Positions 17,236 through 26,409 of a DNA stretch of 64,000 nucleotides are shown in pieces. The stretch covers positions 2,354,149 through 2,418,148 of the forward strand of contig NZ_JAULBL010000002.1 of NCBI RefSeq assembly GCF_030512175.1. The letters are read 5' to 3'. Both the position numbers and the translations under genes were made by a program. Every line of letters starts with the position of its first letter. Within the stretch, counting starts at the first letter, position 1. Under the pieces are notes generated by a model. The model did not search any database and had not been told where the DNA came from. It was given only the letters and a program-made list of their open reading frames with translations. Source of the DNA: Paeniglutamicibacter sulfureus. Its GTDB lineage: Bacteria; Actinomycetota; Actinomycetes; Actinomycetales; Micrococcaceae.

Positions 17236-18629
17236 ACGAGGGTTCCTTTGACTGTCGTTTCCGTGGTCTTGCCGTGGGGCTTGGTGTGTTTCTTGTTGCC
17301 GTCCCCCGAGATGTCGGCAAGGGAACGGTTGGCCGTTTCGGGGGCCAGGATGAAGGTGGCGATGAGCCCCACCAAGGAGATCCCGGCACCAATCAACAGG
17401 GCGCCGGAAGCACCGAAGCTGATGATTGCAACCGGCATGAGGTAGGTGCTTGCCGCCGAGCCCACCCGGCTGACCGCGGTGCCGAAGCCGACGGCGGTGG
17501 CCCGGATCTCGGTGGGGAAAAGCTCGTTGGGGTATACAACTTCGAGGAAGCTGGAAGCACCCGAGGCCAGGGCAAAAATTGCCAGGGCCGTGAACAGGGT
17601 CTTTGGACCGACACCGGGGATGAACGCTGGGGCTGCCAATGCCAGGACAATGATGCCGAAGGTCCATAGGAGCAGCTTGCGCCGTCCGATGCGCTCGACC
17701 AGCCACAGGCCCGGGATGCCACCGACGACAAAGAGCAGGGAAATCAGCAGCGACCCGCCGTAGAGGTTGGCATCCCCGTCCAGGCCGAAGGAGGCGAGCA
17801 GCTCCGGGGCGAAGGTGTAGACCGCGAAGAGGGGGATGACTTGGGCAGTCCAGAAAATTGAGACAAAGAGGGTGTGGCGCCAGAACTTCTTGTTGAAGAT
17901 GTCGGTGAACGTGGCTGCGCGCTTGCCGGTGTCCTCGTCCTCGCCGAGCGAATTGACGTCGTAGTCGTTGCCGTAGACCTTCTTGATGACGGTGCGTGCC
18001 TCGTCGACTCGGCCGCGGGAGAGCAGCCAGCGCGGGGACTCGGGGGTGCCCAACCGGAACAGCAGCGTGATGATCGCGAAGATGGCCGGGCTGGCGAGCA
18101 TCCAGCGCCAGGCGTCCGGCCCCACGCCGCGCATGGCGAACCCGACGGCGAATGCGGCCGCCGCGCCGATGGCCCAGACCACGAACGTGGCACCCAGGAG
18201 CCGGCCGCGATGCTTGCGTGGGAGGAACTCAGCCAGGAGCGAGGTTGCAATCGGGTAGTCGGCTCCGATGGCAACGCCCAGGAGGAAGCGCCATAGAACC
18301 AGCTGCCAGATATCTGTGGAGAAGGCACTGAGGATGGAGAAAACCGCCAGGGCAATGAGGTCCAGGATGTACATGGTGTGGCGACCGACCTTGTCGGTTA
18401 CCCAGCCAAAGACACCCCCGCCAAAGAAGATGCCGACGAGGCTGGCTGCGCCGACCATGCCGATTTCCTTGGGGCCCAGGTCAAGCGCCGGGGTCATGGT
18501 GATCAGGGCGATTCCAATGATTGACAGGGCGTAGCCGTCAATGAAGGGACCGCCGGAGGAAAACACGGTCAGCTTTTTATGGAACCGCGTCAGTGGCGCA
18601 TCGTCAATGAGGCGAACGGAGGTGCTCAT
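17232..18629 (-). CDS. MFS transporter, sugar-porter-like family
   Basis: Protein of 465 residues with twelve predicted membrane helices. Family motifs are clear: loop 2-3 GWVTDKVGRH, the RFLLGVAIGADYPIATSLLAEFLPRKHRGR block after helix 4, and ERIGRRK between helices 8 and 9. A hydrophilic central loop (about 215-260) has an SPRWLLSRGRVDEA segment typical of sugar-porter-like transporters. The start at ATG 18629 follows AAAGAGCCCGC. It is translationally coupled to the ureohydrolase, so import of its guanidino substrate is likely. The 200-base gap to the divergent PucR gene would hold the shared control region. Confidence 0.88.
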   Translation of the reverse strand: MSTSVRLIDDAPLTRFHKKLTVFSSGGPFIDGYALSIIGIALITMTPALDLGPKEIGMVGAASLVGIFFGGGVFGWVTDKVGRHTMYILDLIALAVFSILSAFSTDIWQLVLWRFLLGVAIGADYPIATSLLAEFLPRKHRGRLLGATFVVWAIGAAAAFAVGFAMRGVGPDAWRWMLASPAIFAIITLLFRLGTPESPRWLLSRGRVDEARTVIKKVYGNDYDVNSLGEDEDTGKRAATFTDIFNKKFWRHTLFVSIFWTAQVIPLFAVYTFAPELLASFGLDGDANLYGGSLLISLLFVVGGIPGLWLVERIGRRKLLLWTFGIIVLALAAPAFIPGVGPKTLFTALAIFALASGASSFLEVVYPNELFPTEIRATAVGFGTAVSRVGSAASTYLMPVAIISFGASGALLIGAGISLVGLIATFILAPETANRSLADISGDGNKKHTKPHGKTTETTVKGTLV

Positions 18630-18836
18630 TGCGGGCTCTTTTCTCTCTGTATGCCCGAGAACTACGGGCTGGCTAGTGGTGTGGTTCCATCATTCGTGAT
18701 CGGAGTCACGACGACAATCGACATGTGTCAACTATCGCTGGCACCGACTAGACATTTGTATGACAGGTCGCGTTTGATGGGAGGATCCCGCCGGAACGGC
18801 GGCGGTGCCGCGGACGTCGACAAAAGGGAATGCGCA
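18630..18836. promoter_or_regulatory. Divergent control region between MFS/ureohydrolase and PucR
   Basis: Only 207 bases separate the two start codons, so both promoters and the PucR site should lie here. It is richer in A/T than its flanks (near 18700-18775), but I could not fix a palindrome or -10/-35 pair with confidence. Confidence 0.5.
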
Positions 18837-20342
18837 ATGGCCATGAGCGTGAAGGAGTTGCTGGACGAACCGCAATTGGGTCTGCAGTTGGTGGCCGGGG
18901 CGCAAGGGTTGGGGCATTCGATCACCTGGTCGCACACATCGGACCTGCCCAACCTCTGGGAATGGGTGTCACCGGGGGTGCTCTTGATGACCAATGGCCT
19001 TTCGATCCCGTCGGATCCCGCGGGGCAGGTCCACCTCGCCCAAGCGCTGGCGAACGCAGGGGCTGTGGCGCTGGCGGTGGGAGAGAAGATGCATTCCCCG
19101 GACTTCTCCGACGAGTTCCTCAAGGCCTGCGATTCCTTGCCCCTTCCATTGGTCTCCGTTCCCTACCCTCTGCCTTTTATGGCGATCTCCCGGTCCATTG
19201 CCGAGGCGAGCCTGCTCGAGGAATCACGCCGGATCAAGCAAACCGCTCGCATCTACGACTTGTTGCGCAAGGCCACGACGCCCGGCGAAACCTGGTCCCA
19301 GTTACTCGAGGGGATCGGGAGGGAAATCGACGCTCGGCTGTATGTGGTGGATGATCGCTGCCTGCATACCTGGCAACCAGGGGATGCCGCCCTGCCCGAT
19401 GATGTGCTGGAGCGTGTGCGGCGAATCAGCTCCGAATCCACGGCAGAGACCCGCCACTTTCTGTGGAGTTCCGACGGCGGGGACTCCATGATGCTCATGG
19501 ATATTCCCACCCATCCGCATGCCTTGCTGGTCGTGTTGCCCGCGGGGAATACGCAACCGGACGGGGTCGTCCTGTTGCATTCGGCCACCGTGCTCGGATT
19601 GGGACTTTCGCGCTCGGCATTGTCCATGGAAAGCCGCTTCCAGTCGGGAGGGGAATTCTTGTTGCAATCATTCGAAGGACGCATAGGTGTGGCTGAAGCC
19701 GCGCGCCGCCTCGAAGAGTTCGGACTAATGGCTGGCGACTTACGCCTGGTTGCCGTGCCGGCCCGATCCGAAACGGGCCTGCCGCAGGTCCACCGCGCTT
19801 TGTGGCGCCATGGAGTGAACAGCATTTGTCTGGCGGTTGAGGGAAAACTGCATTTGCTCGTCTCCGAAGATTGCCCCGAGGATCTGCTGCAACACGTCTT
19901 GGAGGCCAGGCTGCCTATTGGCCTGAGCACTCCGGTCGGAGTCGATGAAATTCAACGTGGTCTACGCGAATCCTTGTGGGCGTTGGGCCAGGCCGCGGCC
20001 CAGGGCATGCGGTTGGTCGGGTATGCGGAGGAGGGAGACTGGTTCGGGATGCGCGGGCACCGTGACGGCGCGGCACTGGTGCAGAGACTGCTCGGACCGG
20101 TGATTGAGCACGACCGGGTTAACCAAACCGAATTCATGGACACTCTCCGGAGCTATCTGGAAAACCAGCGATCGGCTCAAAAAGTTGCCACGTTGCTTTT
20201 TGTCCATCGGCAAACCATCATCTATCGCATCCGCAGGATTCGCGAACTCACCGGGCTGGATCTGGCTGAATCCTCCGCGGTAGCCCAATTGTGGCTGGCC
20301 TTTCAGGCATATGAGGCGATGGACCCTGCTCAGCGACCGTGA
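18837..20342 (+). CDS. PucR-family transcriptional regulator
   Basis: Protein of 501 residues, starting at the ATG after AAAGGGAATGCGCA. The N-terminal PucR ligand domain (about 1-125) has SVKELLDEPQLGLQLVAG and the WEWVSPGVLLMTNG motif. A central GGDEF-like fold follows, then the C-terminal PucR HTH (about 435-490: TLRSYLENQRSAQKVATLLFVHRQTIIYRIRRI). Members of this family sense nitrogen compounds such as allantoin or GABA and activate neighbouring catabolic genes. Its divergent position makes the MFS/ureohydrolase operon the likely target. It is not a simple repressor family, so activation by the guanidino substrate is the favoured reading. Confidence 0.9.
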   Translation: MAMSVKELLDEPQLGLQLVAGAQGLGHSITWSHTSDLPNLWEWVSPGVLLMTNGLSIPSDPAGQVHLAQALANAGAVALAVGEKMHSPDFSDEFLKACDSLPLPLVSVPYPLPFMAISRSIAEASLLEESRRIKQTARIYDLLRKATTPGETWSQLLEGIGREIDARLYVVDDRCLHTWQPGDAALPDDVLERVRRISSESTAETRHFLWSSDGGDSMMLMDIPTHPHALLVVLPAGNTQPDGVVLLHSATVLGLGLSRSALSMESRFQSGGEFLLQSFEGRIGVAEAARRLEEFGLMAGDLRLVAVPARSETGLPQVHRALWRHGVNSICLAVEGKLHLLVSEDCPEDLLQHVLEARLPIGLSTPVGVDEIQRGLRESLWALGQAAAQGMRLVGYAEEGDWFGMRGHRDGAALVQRLLGPVIEHDRVNQTEFMDTLRSYLENQRSAQKVATLLFVHRQTIIYRIRRIRELTGLDLAESSAVAQLWLAFQAYEAMDPAQRP

Positions 20343-20669
20343 CGGGACAGGCCCGACTTGCCGTTGGACTCCTGGATTAGACCTGCCGCCAGGCGGGGCG
20401 GGCGAGGCGAGCCTCTCGAAACGAACGGTGCACATTGCGCTGGCCCTAAGAATCTTGTGCACCGCCGCCGCCTGGTCCCGCGCCACGAAGTGCCCTCCGC
20501 CGCGCGGTCCTTTGGCGAGCGGGTTGGTGAAGCGCTGAACCCAGCACGGACTCCTGCTGCGACTCAGGCATCCCATGAGCAGGCGGTGATGCACCTGTAA
20601 CCTGCGGTGCCTTTGGCAAAGCCGACACCGTGACGTCTGGTGATCTACGGAACAAGATCAATGATTGTA
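20343..20669. other. Intergenic region, possible decayed hydrolase end
   Basis: No intact gene. On the minus strand, about 20440-20594 reads RFTNPLAKGPRGGGHFVARDQ, which recalls the C-terminal PRGGHFxAxEQP motif of epoxide hydrolases, without a start or the rest of the domain. I treat this as a weak hint only. Confidence 0.3.
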
Positions 20670-20699
20670 GCTTCAAGTAAATCGTGTCATACTTGAAGC
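20670..20699. promoter_or_regulatory. Perfect 10-bp inverted repeat, probable operator
   Basis: GCTTCAAGTA (20670-20679) and TACTTGAAGC (20690-20699) are exact reverse complements around a 10-base spacer, 37 bases upstream of the VOC gene start. One-helical-turn-plus spacing of half-sites is typical of dimeric MarR/HxlR-type regulators. No candidate regulator gene is adjacent. Confidence 0.75.
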
Positions 20700-20736
20700 A
20701 AGAACATCCCACGATCACGCATCAGGAGCTGCCAAG

Positions 20737-21606
20737 ATGAGCACCATCACCCAAGATCAATTGTCCGCCGATCTGGCCATGGGCACCGTCATGCTCAAGG
20801 TCGGGGACATGAAGAAGATGAGCGCGTACTACCAGAAGGCCCTGGGCCTCGAAGTTCTATCGGAGGGACCGACAGGGACAGGCCTGGGCCGGCGTGGTCT
20901 CGAGCTCGTTCACTTAGCAGACGGCACGGGCTTGAACCTTCCTGGCCGTGGTGAAGCGGGCCTCTTCCACACGGCGCTGCTCTTTGACACGCAGTCGGAC
21001 CTTGCTGCCACCGTGCTCTCTGCTGCCCAGTTCGACGGATCACTGTTCACCGGCAGCTCCGACCACCTGGTCTCCGAGGCCTTCTACTTCAACGATCCCG
21101 AGGGCAACGGCATCGAGCTCTACTGGGACCGCCCGCGTGACACCTGGACCTGGAACGGCGACACCGTCGCCATGGACACCATCTACCTGGATCCCAATGA
21201 CTACCTCAACAAATACCTTAACGAGGCGGCCGTGAGCGGATTGACCGCCGCGAATGCCGGCATCGGCCATGTGCACCTGCAGGTGGGCGACGTGGCCACG
21301 GCGGAAAAGTTCTATGTGGACACCCTGGGCTTTGCCAAGACCACGAGCTTCCACGGACAGGCACTCTTCGTCTCCGCCGGCGGCTACCACCACCACATGG
21401 CCATGAACGTGTGGAACTCCCGCGGCGCCGGTCCCCGCAAGGACACCTTGGGCCTGGGTGAAGTCGTCATCACCGTCCCGAACCAGGACGAGGTCGGCGC
21501 TCTTGCCGAACGCCTCAAGGTTGCCGGGATCTCCAGCCACCACACCGGTGCCGAGCTGCGCTTCGAAGACCCGTGGCGGAACCAGCTGCGCGTCGCGGTC
21601 GGCTAA
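20737..21606 (+). CDS. VOC-family two-domain protein, catechol 2,3-dioxygenase/CatE-like
   Basis: Protein of 289 residues, with a start behind CAGGAGCTGCCAAG. It has two tandem vicinal-oxygen-chelate repeats: the first, about 14-131, with VMLKVGDMKKMSAYYQKALGL and FYFNDPEGNGIELYWDRP; the second, about 175-288, with HVHLQVGDVATAEKFYVDTLGF, GGYHHHMAMNVW and FEDPWRNQLRV. Metal ligands expected in such proteins are His at the start of the second repeat, His in YHHH and a late Glu. It is related to Bacillus CatE and YfiE-type dioxygenases, whose substrates are catechols. The palindrome upstream suggests induction by an aromatic or electrophile. Confidence 0.85.
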   Translation: MSTITQDQLSADLAMGTVMLKVGDMKKMSAYYQKALGLEVLSEGPTGTGLGRRGLELVHLADGTGLNLPGRGEAGLFHTALLFDTQSDLAATVLSAAQFDGSLFTGSSDHLVSEAFYFNDPEGNGIELYWDRPRDTWTWNGDTVAMDTIYLDPNDYLNKYLNEAAVSGLTAANAGIGHVHLQVGDVATAEKFYVDTLGFAKTTSFHGQALFVSAGGYHHHMAMNVWNSRGAGPRKDTLGLGEVVITVPNQDEVGALAERLKVAGISSHHTGAELRFEDPWRNQLRVAVG

Positions 21607-21627
21607 TGTCATTCGCCAACCATGACG

Positions 21628-21670
21628 GCGGGCCGGGGACTTCACGATTTCGCGTGGATCCCCGGCCCGC
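21628..21670 (+). terminator. Perfect 12-bp hairpin terminator
   Basis: GCGGGCCGGGGA (21628-21639) pairs exactly with TCCCCGGCCCGC (21659-21670), followed by TTTC, 22 bases after the VOC stop. Confidence 0.88.
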
Positions 21671-21761
21671 TTTCTGCCTTGGCGTTCTTCCGTGACTGCC
21701 GGTCATGGTTTTGCCAGTAAATGCCGATGAAACCACCGGATTCGATGACTACGGTTGAACG

Positions 21762-22556
21762 ATGCATTTACGCTTGAGCGAACTACGCCCTCACTTGGTT
21801 GCGAACCGGATCTTTTTCATGGGTCCCGGCGCCAAGTCGATAGAAGCCACCGGAGCCAGCTACGGGGATGACACCCAGATCAAGTTCGGCGACGACCTGC
21901 GCCTTGAGCCCTACGCCACCTATTGGGCAGGTAGCGGCCGGCACTTGGTGAGCCTGGGATCCTTTTCATACACCCATTCCCGCCTTCCGCTTTCGGCCAA
22001 GGTGGGGCGCTACACCTCCATTGCCAAGGGCGTGAAGGTCATGGGCGCACGGCATCCGCACGAATGGGCCTCCACCAGCCCGGTCTTTTACAACCGCCGG
22101 CTCATGATGGAGACCTTCGAGCGGGACAGGGGAGAGCGGCCCACCTACCGGAAGTTCGACTACACCCCGAATCCGGTCACCATCGGCAACGACGTATGGA
22201 TCGGCGAGGACGTCACCCTGGGCCACGGCGTGACGATTGGCGACGGGGCGGTGGTGGCATCCAACTCGATCGTCACCCGCGACGTGCCTCCATATTCCGT
22301 GGTCGGCGGCGTACCCGCCAAGACCATCAGGCCGCGCTTCGATGAGGAAACCACCAACGATCTGCTGCGCAGCAGTTGGTGGAATTACTCGCCCACCGCA
22401 TTGAACCAATTGGACATCCGGAATCCGGCGGAATTCGCCCGCGGTGCCATCGGCCTCATCGAGGCGGGGGCCATCGAACCCTACCGGCCGGAAGTCGTCA
22501 CGGGTCACGAACTGGCTGCGGCGCTCGATCCGTCCAACTCCAGCGCCGCGTCCTAA
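21762..22556 (+). CDS. CatB/Vat-type hexapeptide acetyltransferase
   Basis: Protein of 264 residues with left-handed beta-helix hexapeptide repeats (about 80-90 and 140-185: [33 protein letters not shown]). The conserved [18 protein letters not shown] turn and the acceptor-site loop [13 protein letters not shown] are present, with the catalytic His expected in the HPHEW region. An N-terminal extension (1-70) precedes the helix. Relatives acetylate chloramphenicol, streptogramin or sugar hydroxyls; substrate cannot be told from sequence. The ribosome site is weak and the start at 21762 is provisional. Single gene. Confidence 0.83.
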   Translation: MHLRLSELRPHLVANRIFFMGPGAKSIEATGASYGDDTQIKFGDDLRLEPYATYWAGSGRHLVSLGSFSYTHSRLPLSAKVGRYTSIAKGVKVMGARHPHEWASTSPVFYNRRLMMETFERDRGERPTYRKFDYTPNPVTIGNDVWIGEDVTLGHGVTIGDGAVVASNSIVTRDVPPYSVVGGVPAKTIRPRFDEETTNDLLRSSWWNYSPTALNQLDIRNPAEFARGAIGLIEAGAIEPYRPEVVTGHELAAALDPSNSSAAS

Positions 22557-22896
22557 GCCCATCACGGCATTTTCGCCGGTTCCCAGTGCGGGCCCCGTGG
22601 TGCTGCCGAATCCGGGGCATGCGGATGGGGCGGTCAAGAGTCGCCCGTAGGGATATTGTCCTATTCATCGCAGGGGGCAGTTTTCCCGCTGCCCACCCTC
22701 GAACCAGGCAACAAGTGGAGAGTTTTATCTGGTCCCGGCCGTATTCCCGAAACGTTGTGCATTGCCCCTAGCCAGTGTCGAGGGCACAGCGGTAACGTCG
22801 ATCATGAGCGTTGCCCGGCGGCCGGTGCGCAAGATTGTTGTCGGGAATCGCGAGGGCGCGAGTCGCCGCGTCCGATCTTTCGAGAAAGGACTTGCC
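22557..22896. other. Intergenic region upstream of the dehydrogenase
   Basis: The open frame of the next gene extends back to 22762, but the part before 22897 has no family similarity. An AGAAAGGA ribosome site lies at 22883-22890. No promoter or RNA could be fixed. Confidence 0.4.
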
Positions 22897-23967
22897 GTGA
22901 AGGCTGCTCGTTTTTACGCCCAAAAGGACATCCGCATTGAAGAGATTCCCGAGCCCGCGCTGCGCCCCGGGGCGGTGACCATCGATGTCGCGTGGTGCGG
23001 CATCTGCGGCACCGACCTGCACGAGTACCTGGAGGGCCCGATCTTCACCCCGGGGCCCGGGCACCCGCACCCGCTGTCCCACGAAGAGGCCCCGGTGACC
23101 CTCGGCCACGAATTCTCCGGAACCATCACGGCGGTTGGCGAGGGCGTCATGGATCTGTCAGTCGGACAGAACGTCGTGGTCGAGCCCTACTTTGTCTGCG
23201 GACAGTGTGCCTCCTGCCAGGACGGGAACTACCACCTTTGCGTCAAGATGGGCTTCATCGGGCTTGCCGGCGGAGGCGGGGGACTCGGGGAGAAGATCGT
23301 CGTCGACGCGCGCTGGGTCCATCCCATCGGGAACATCCCGCTGGACGAGGCCGCGCTGATCGAACCCTTGTCGGTGGGGCATCATGCGGTAGTGCGCAGC
23401 GGCGTGATGCCGGGGCAGGTAGCCCTCGTGGGTGGCGCCGGACCCATCGGCCTGCTGACTGCCGCGGTGCTCAAGGGAATGGGAGTCACCACGATCGTCA
23501 GCGAGCTTTCGGCTGCCCGCAAGGACAAGGCGCGCGAAAGCGGGGTCGCCGACCACGTGCTCGATCCCAGCGCCGAGGACGTCAAGTCGCGGGTCTTGAA
23601 AATCACCAACGGAATCGGTGTCGACGTGGCCTTCGAATGCGCCGGGGTCAACGCGGTGCTCGACACCCTGCTGGATGCGCTGAAGCCCACCGGCGTATTG
23701 GTCAATGTCTCCATCTGGGGTCGCCCGGCCACCGTGGACATGCAAAAAATCGTACTCAAGGAAATCGATGTGCGCGGCACTATCGCCTACGTGCGCGACC
23801 ACGCCGAGGTCATCGAGCTGGTCGGCAGCGGAAAGATTGACCTCAAGCCGTTCATCACCGGGCGCATCGCCCTGGAGGACCTGATCGACAAGGGCTTCGA
23901 CACTTTGATCAATCACAATGAGACGGCGGTGAAGATCATCGTCTCGCCTAGTGGCAGGGGACTTTAG
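22897..23967 (+). CDS. (R,R)-butanediol dehydrogenase-like zinc MDR
   Basis: Protein of 356 residues with a GTG start behind AGAAAGGACTTGCC. Catalytic-zinc ligands lie in CGICGTDLHEY (about 36-46) and GHEFSG (about 70). A structural zinc loop CGQCASCQDGNYHLC follows, and a Rossmann motif GGAGPIGLL near 180. The loop FTPGPGHPHPLSHEEAPVTLGHEF is characteristic of butanediol/acetoin reductases. It probably interconverts acetoin and 2,3-butanediol with NAD(H); related L-threonine or sorbitol dehydrogenases are the alternatives. No acetoin-catabolic genes adjoin. Confidence 0.88.
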   Translation: MKAARFYAQKDIRIEEIPEPALRPGAVTIDVAWCGICGTDLHEYLEGPIFTPGPGHPHPLSHEEAPVTLGHEFSGTITAVGEGVMDLSVGQNVVVEPYFVCGQCASCQDGNYHLCVKMGFIGLAGGGGGLGEKIVVDARWVHPIGNIPLDEAALIEPLSVGHHAVVRSGVMPGQVALVGGAGPIGLLTAAVLKGMGVTTIVSELSAARKDKARESGVADHVLDPSAEDVKSRVLKITNGIGVDVAFECAGVNAVLDTLLDALKPTGVLVNVSIWGRPATVDMQKIVLKEIDVRGTIAYVRDHAEVIELVGSGKIDLKPFITGRIALEDLIDKGFDTLINHNETAVKIIVSPSGRGL

Positions 23968-23987
23968 TACGGACAAACGGGCACGAC

Positions 23988-24602
23988 CTAGGCCGCAGGA
24001 TAGGGCCCGTCCCTCAGCGCTGCTGCCAGATGCACGGTGTTCCGGACCGAGATCCGAGTGGCGTTGGCGGTCACCTCGGGCGTCTGTTCCAGATCCTGGT
24101 AATCGGTGGTGTGCATGGCTTCGCCCACCCAATATGTTGATCCTTGGGCCGGGATGGTGTAGCCAACTTCGGCCAGACCTTGGGACAGGTCGGCAATGAC
24201 ATGGTGTGCCCCATCCTCGTTGCCGACCACTCCAACCATGGCCACCTTGTCGAACAGGATGGGACGACCTTGGTCGTCGGTTTCGGATAGCTCGGCATCA
24301 AGACGTTCCAAAACCCGTTGGGCCAGGCTCGAGGGATGCCCCACCCAGATCGGGGTGGCGAGCACCAGGATCTGCGCTTCCAGGAGCTTTTTTCTGAGAT
24401 CAGGCCAGTCATCGCCAGCGCCCATGTCCTTCAGGACGCCGGGCATCACGTTGTGGTCGACAATGCGTACCAGTTCGCTCTCCACCTTGTGCTTGGCGAA
24501 CTCGTCAGCAATCTGTCGCGCCAACATGTCGCTGCTGGATGCCTTGGGGGATGGGGAAAGCGTGCAAATGAGGATCAGGGCGTTCAAGGGTTCATTGGTC
24601 AT
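23988..24602 (-). CDS. Flavodoxin-fold NAD(P)H-dependent FMN reductase
   Basis: Protein of 204 residues from the ATG at 24602. The frame is open to 24746, but the extra 48 residues do not look like the family. Flavodoxin-like features: N-terminal strand NALILICTLSPSPKASSSDML with an FMN phosphate loop, LEAQILVLATPIWVGHPSSLAQRVLERLDAE (FMN isoalloxazine loop), and the VGVVGNEDGAHHV segment near 120. Such proteins reduce FMN, quinones or azo compounds. It is convergent with the butanediol-type dehydrogenase gene and divergent from the isochorismatase gene. Confidence 0.82.
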   Translation of the reverse strand: MTNEPLNALILICTLSPSPKASSSDMLARQIADEFAKHKVESELVRIVDHNVMPGVLKDMGAGDDWPDLRKKLLEAQILVLATPIWVGHPSSLAQRVLERLDAELSETDDQGRPILFDKVAMVGVVGNEDGAHHVIADLSQGLAEVGYTIPAQGSTYWVGEAMHTTDYQDLEQTPEVTANATRISVRNTVHLAAALRDGPYPAA

Positions 24603-24844
24603 GTCTCCACTCTGCCGGGTCGGCGCGGAGGCGACCAGTGATTGCGCATCCTGCAGAATTGATTCCTCGAGGTATCGGGGCACGTAGCCGGATTGAAGGA
24701 ACGACGAATCCGAAGTTGCCGTAACCATGCCATGGACCTGAGCCAAGAATTGTTCGAATATTCACTCGCGCCATTCACAAATGTCTGGATCGCGGCGTAG
24801 GTTGGTTCGTGGATAAACTCCATGACGCCCGCGAAGGATTTCTC

Positions 24845-25399
24845 ATGAGCACATTTTCCGATCGAACCCGCTCCGCTCTCATCGTGATCGATGTGCAGCG
24901 GGACGTCGTGGCGAACGCCTATCGGCGAGACGAAACCATTGGCAACATTAGTGGCCTCGTGAAGCGTGCCCGTGCGGCCGGAGCGCCGGTGGTGTGGGTG
25001 CAGCATTCGGACGAGGAAATGGAGAAGGGCAGCGACGCCTGGCAGATCGTTCCTGAACTCTCGCCGGCCGCCGACGAGCCGGTGATCCACAAGATCTATG
25101 GGGACTCCTTTGAGGCCACCGATCTCGAGGACGTGCTTTCCGCCGCCGGCGTCGGCCGGCTGGTGGTCTCCGGCGCCGAGTCCGATGCCTGCATCCGCTC
25201 GACCGTCCATGGCGCCTTCACCCGCGGCTACGACGTGACGCTGGTGTCCGACGCGCACACCACCAGTGACATGACCCAGTGGGGCGCCCCGCCCCCGGAG
25301 GTCGCCATCTCCCACATCAACCTCTACTGGCAATTCCAGGGGGCGCCGGAGCGCACCGCGGCGGTCACCGCCGCGCAGGACGTCGACTTCCGGTCCTGA
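24845..25399 (+). CDS. Isochorismatase-family cysteine hydrolase
   Basis: Protein of 184 residues starting at the ATG after AAGGATTTCTC. The catalytic triad of the family is visible: Asp in LIVIDVQRD (about 16), Lys in VIHKIYGDSF (about 82) and the nucleophile Cys in SGAESDACIRSTVHGAF (about 117). The non-proline cis-peptide-type loop and YDVTLVSDAHTT follow. Such enzymes hydrolyse amides or related bonds (nicotinamidase, carbamoylsarcosine amidase, peroxyureidoacrylate amidase); the substrate is unknown. Single gene. Confidence 0.87.
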   Translation: MSTFSDRTRSALIVIDVQRDVVANAYRRDETIGNISGLVKRARAAGAPVVWVQHSDEEMEKGSDAWQIVPELSPAADEPVIHKIYGDSFEATDLEDVLSAAGVGRLVVSGAESDACIRSTVHGAFTRGYDVTLVSDAHTTSDMTQWGAPPPEVAISHINLYWQFQGAPERTAAVTAAQDVDFRS

Positions 25400-25473
25400 C
25401 TGTCCCCAACAGTTCGACCCGAACAGGGCGGACCGCCGGTGAATAACTGGCGCAGGTGCCCTGTGGGTTGTTC

Positions 25474-26352
25474 CTACCGGGGGAGACGTGCCGCCCACAC
25501 CGTGCGGCTGCCGCGCATCGACAGGTCCGTGCGTGTGAGCACCGAGCGCGAGTCCTTGGCATCCAGCAGCGCTTCCAGGGCTTGGAGGTCCGCCGCCGGC
25601 AGCGTGTCCGCCAGGGAATCGCGCATTCGGGACAACCACCGGTGGGCGGCGCGCGCCACCAGCTCCTGGTCCTGGTCGATCGCGTAAACAAAGGTTCGCT
25701 GGTCGATGACCTCCATCCCCGCGTCCTTGATCGGGCCGGCCCAGTCCGGGTGGGCGTTCCAGTTGGCGCTGCCTGCTGCGGCGTGGCAGCGTTCCTCCAG
25801 GCCCGGGTCGCCGAAGCCCAGATCCCGGGGCAGGTAGCGGGGGAACGAATCCATTTCCACGACCACCAGCAGCCCGTCGGAGGACAGCGTGCCGGCGATC
25901 TGCTCGTATACGTTGGCAGGATCGCTCATGTGGTGCATGGAGGATGCTGCCCACACCAGGTCAATGTCCCTCAGATCCGGCCACGACGTGTCCAGGTCCA
26001 CCTGCAGTGTCGTGAGCCGCTCCTCGAACCCATGGTCCCTCGCCTTCTTCGACAGGCGCCCGAGCATGAACTCCGACTGGTCCAGGGCCACGACCGCGGC
26101 CTCGGGGAAAGTCCGGGCCAGTCCGAGCGTTCCGGTGCCCGTGCCGGCGCCCAGGTCCAGGATGGTGCGCGGGTCTGGCTGGTGCCCGGAGGTCCAGGCG
26201 AAGATCTCCTGGAGGTGGTCCTTCATCAACTGGGCATCCAGGTCGAGCATTTCCGCCATGCCCTGCTCGTTCGAGTGCTGGTGCCCGTGGTGATTGGCGT
26301 TGTTCCCGCCGTGATGGTGGTGGCCGTGTTCCGGGGAATGCTGTGTCGTCAT
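25474..26352 (-). CDS. Class I SAM-dependent methyltransferase with His-rich N-terminus
   Basis: Protein of 292 residues. SAM-binding motif I is ILDLGAGTGTGTLGL (about 64-78), with an acidic residue in VVALDQSEFML and motif IV DIDLVWAASSMHHM. The C-terminal 120 residues are a substrate domain with no recognised motif. Before the fold there is a striking His-rich leader (residues 5-26: HSPEHGHHHHGG, NANHHGHQH), which could bind Ni, Zn or Cu. It is divergent from an XRE-cupin regulator with a palindrome between them, so it is probably the regulator's target. Ribosome site weak. Confidence 0.85.
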   Translation of the reverse strand: MTTQHSPEHGHHHHGGNNANHHGHQHSNEQGMAEMLDLDAQLMKDHLQEIFAWTSGHQPDPRTILDLGAGTGTGTLGLARTFPEAAVVALDQSEFMLGRLSKKARDHGFEERLTTLQVDLDTSWPDLRDIDLVWAASSMHHMSDPANVYEQIAGTLSSDGLLVVVEMDSFPRYLPRDLGFGDPGLEERCHAAAGSANWNAHPDWAGPIKDAGMEVIDQRTFVYAIDQDQELVARAAHRWLSRMRDSLADTLPAADLQALEALLDAKDSRSVLTRTDLSMRGSRTVWAARLPR

Positions 26353-26392
26353 GGTTCAAGCCTAACCAGTGGATGCGTGATTGGCATACACT

Positions 26393-26409
26393 CTTGCGTA
26401 TGACGCAAG
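26393..26409. promoter_or_regulatory. Palindromic operator overlapping a leaderless start
   Basis: CTTGCGTATGACGCAAG is a perfect palindrome with 7-bp arms and a 3-base centre, and the centre is the ATG at 26400. A -10-like TACACT (26387-26392) lies seven bases before that ATG, the spacing of actinobacterial leaderless promoters. The site is well placed for autorepression and for control of the divergent methyltransferase. Confidence 0.65.

Noticed and set aside
20440-20594. Minus-strand epoxide-hydrolase-like end (PRGGGHFVARDQ)
   Set aside because: Only about 20 residues resemble the motif; too short to call a pseudogene.
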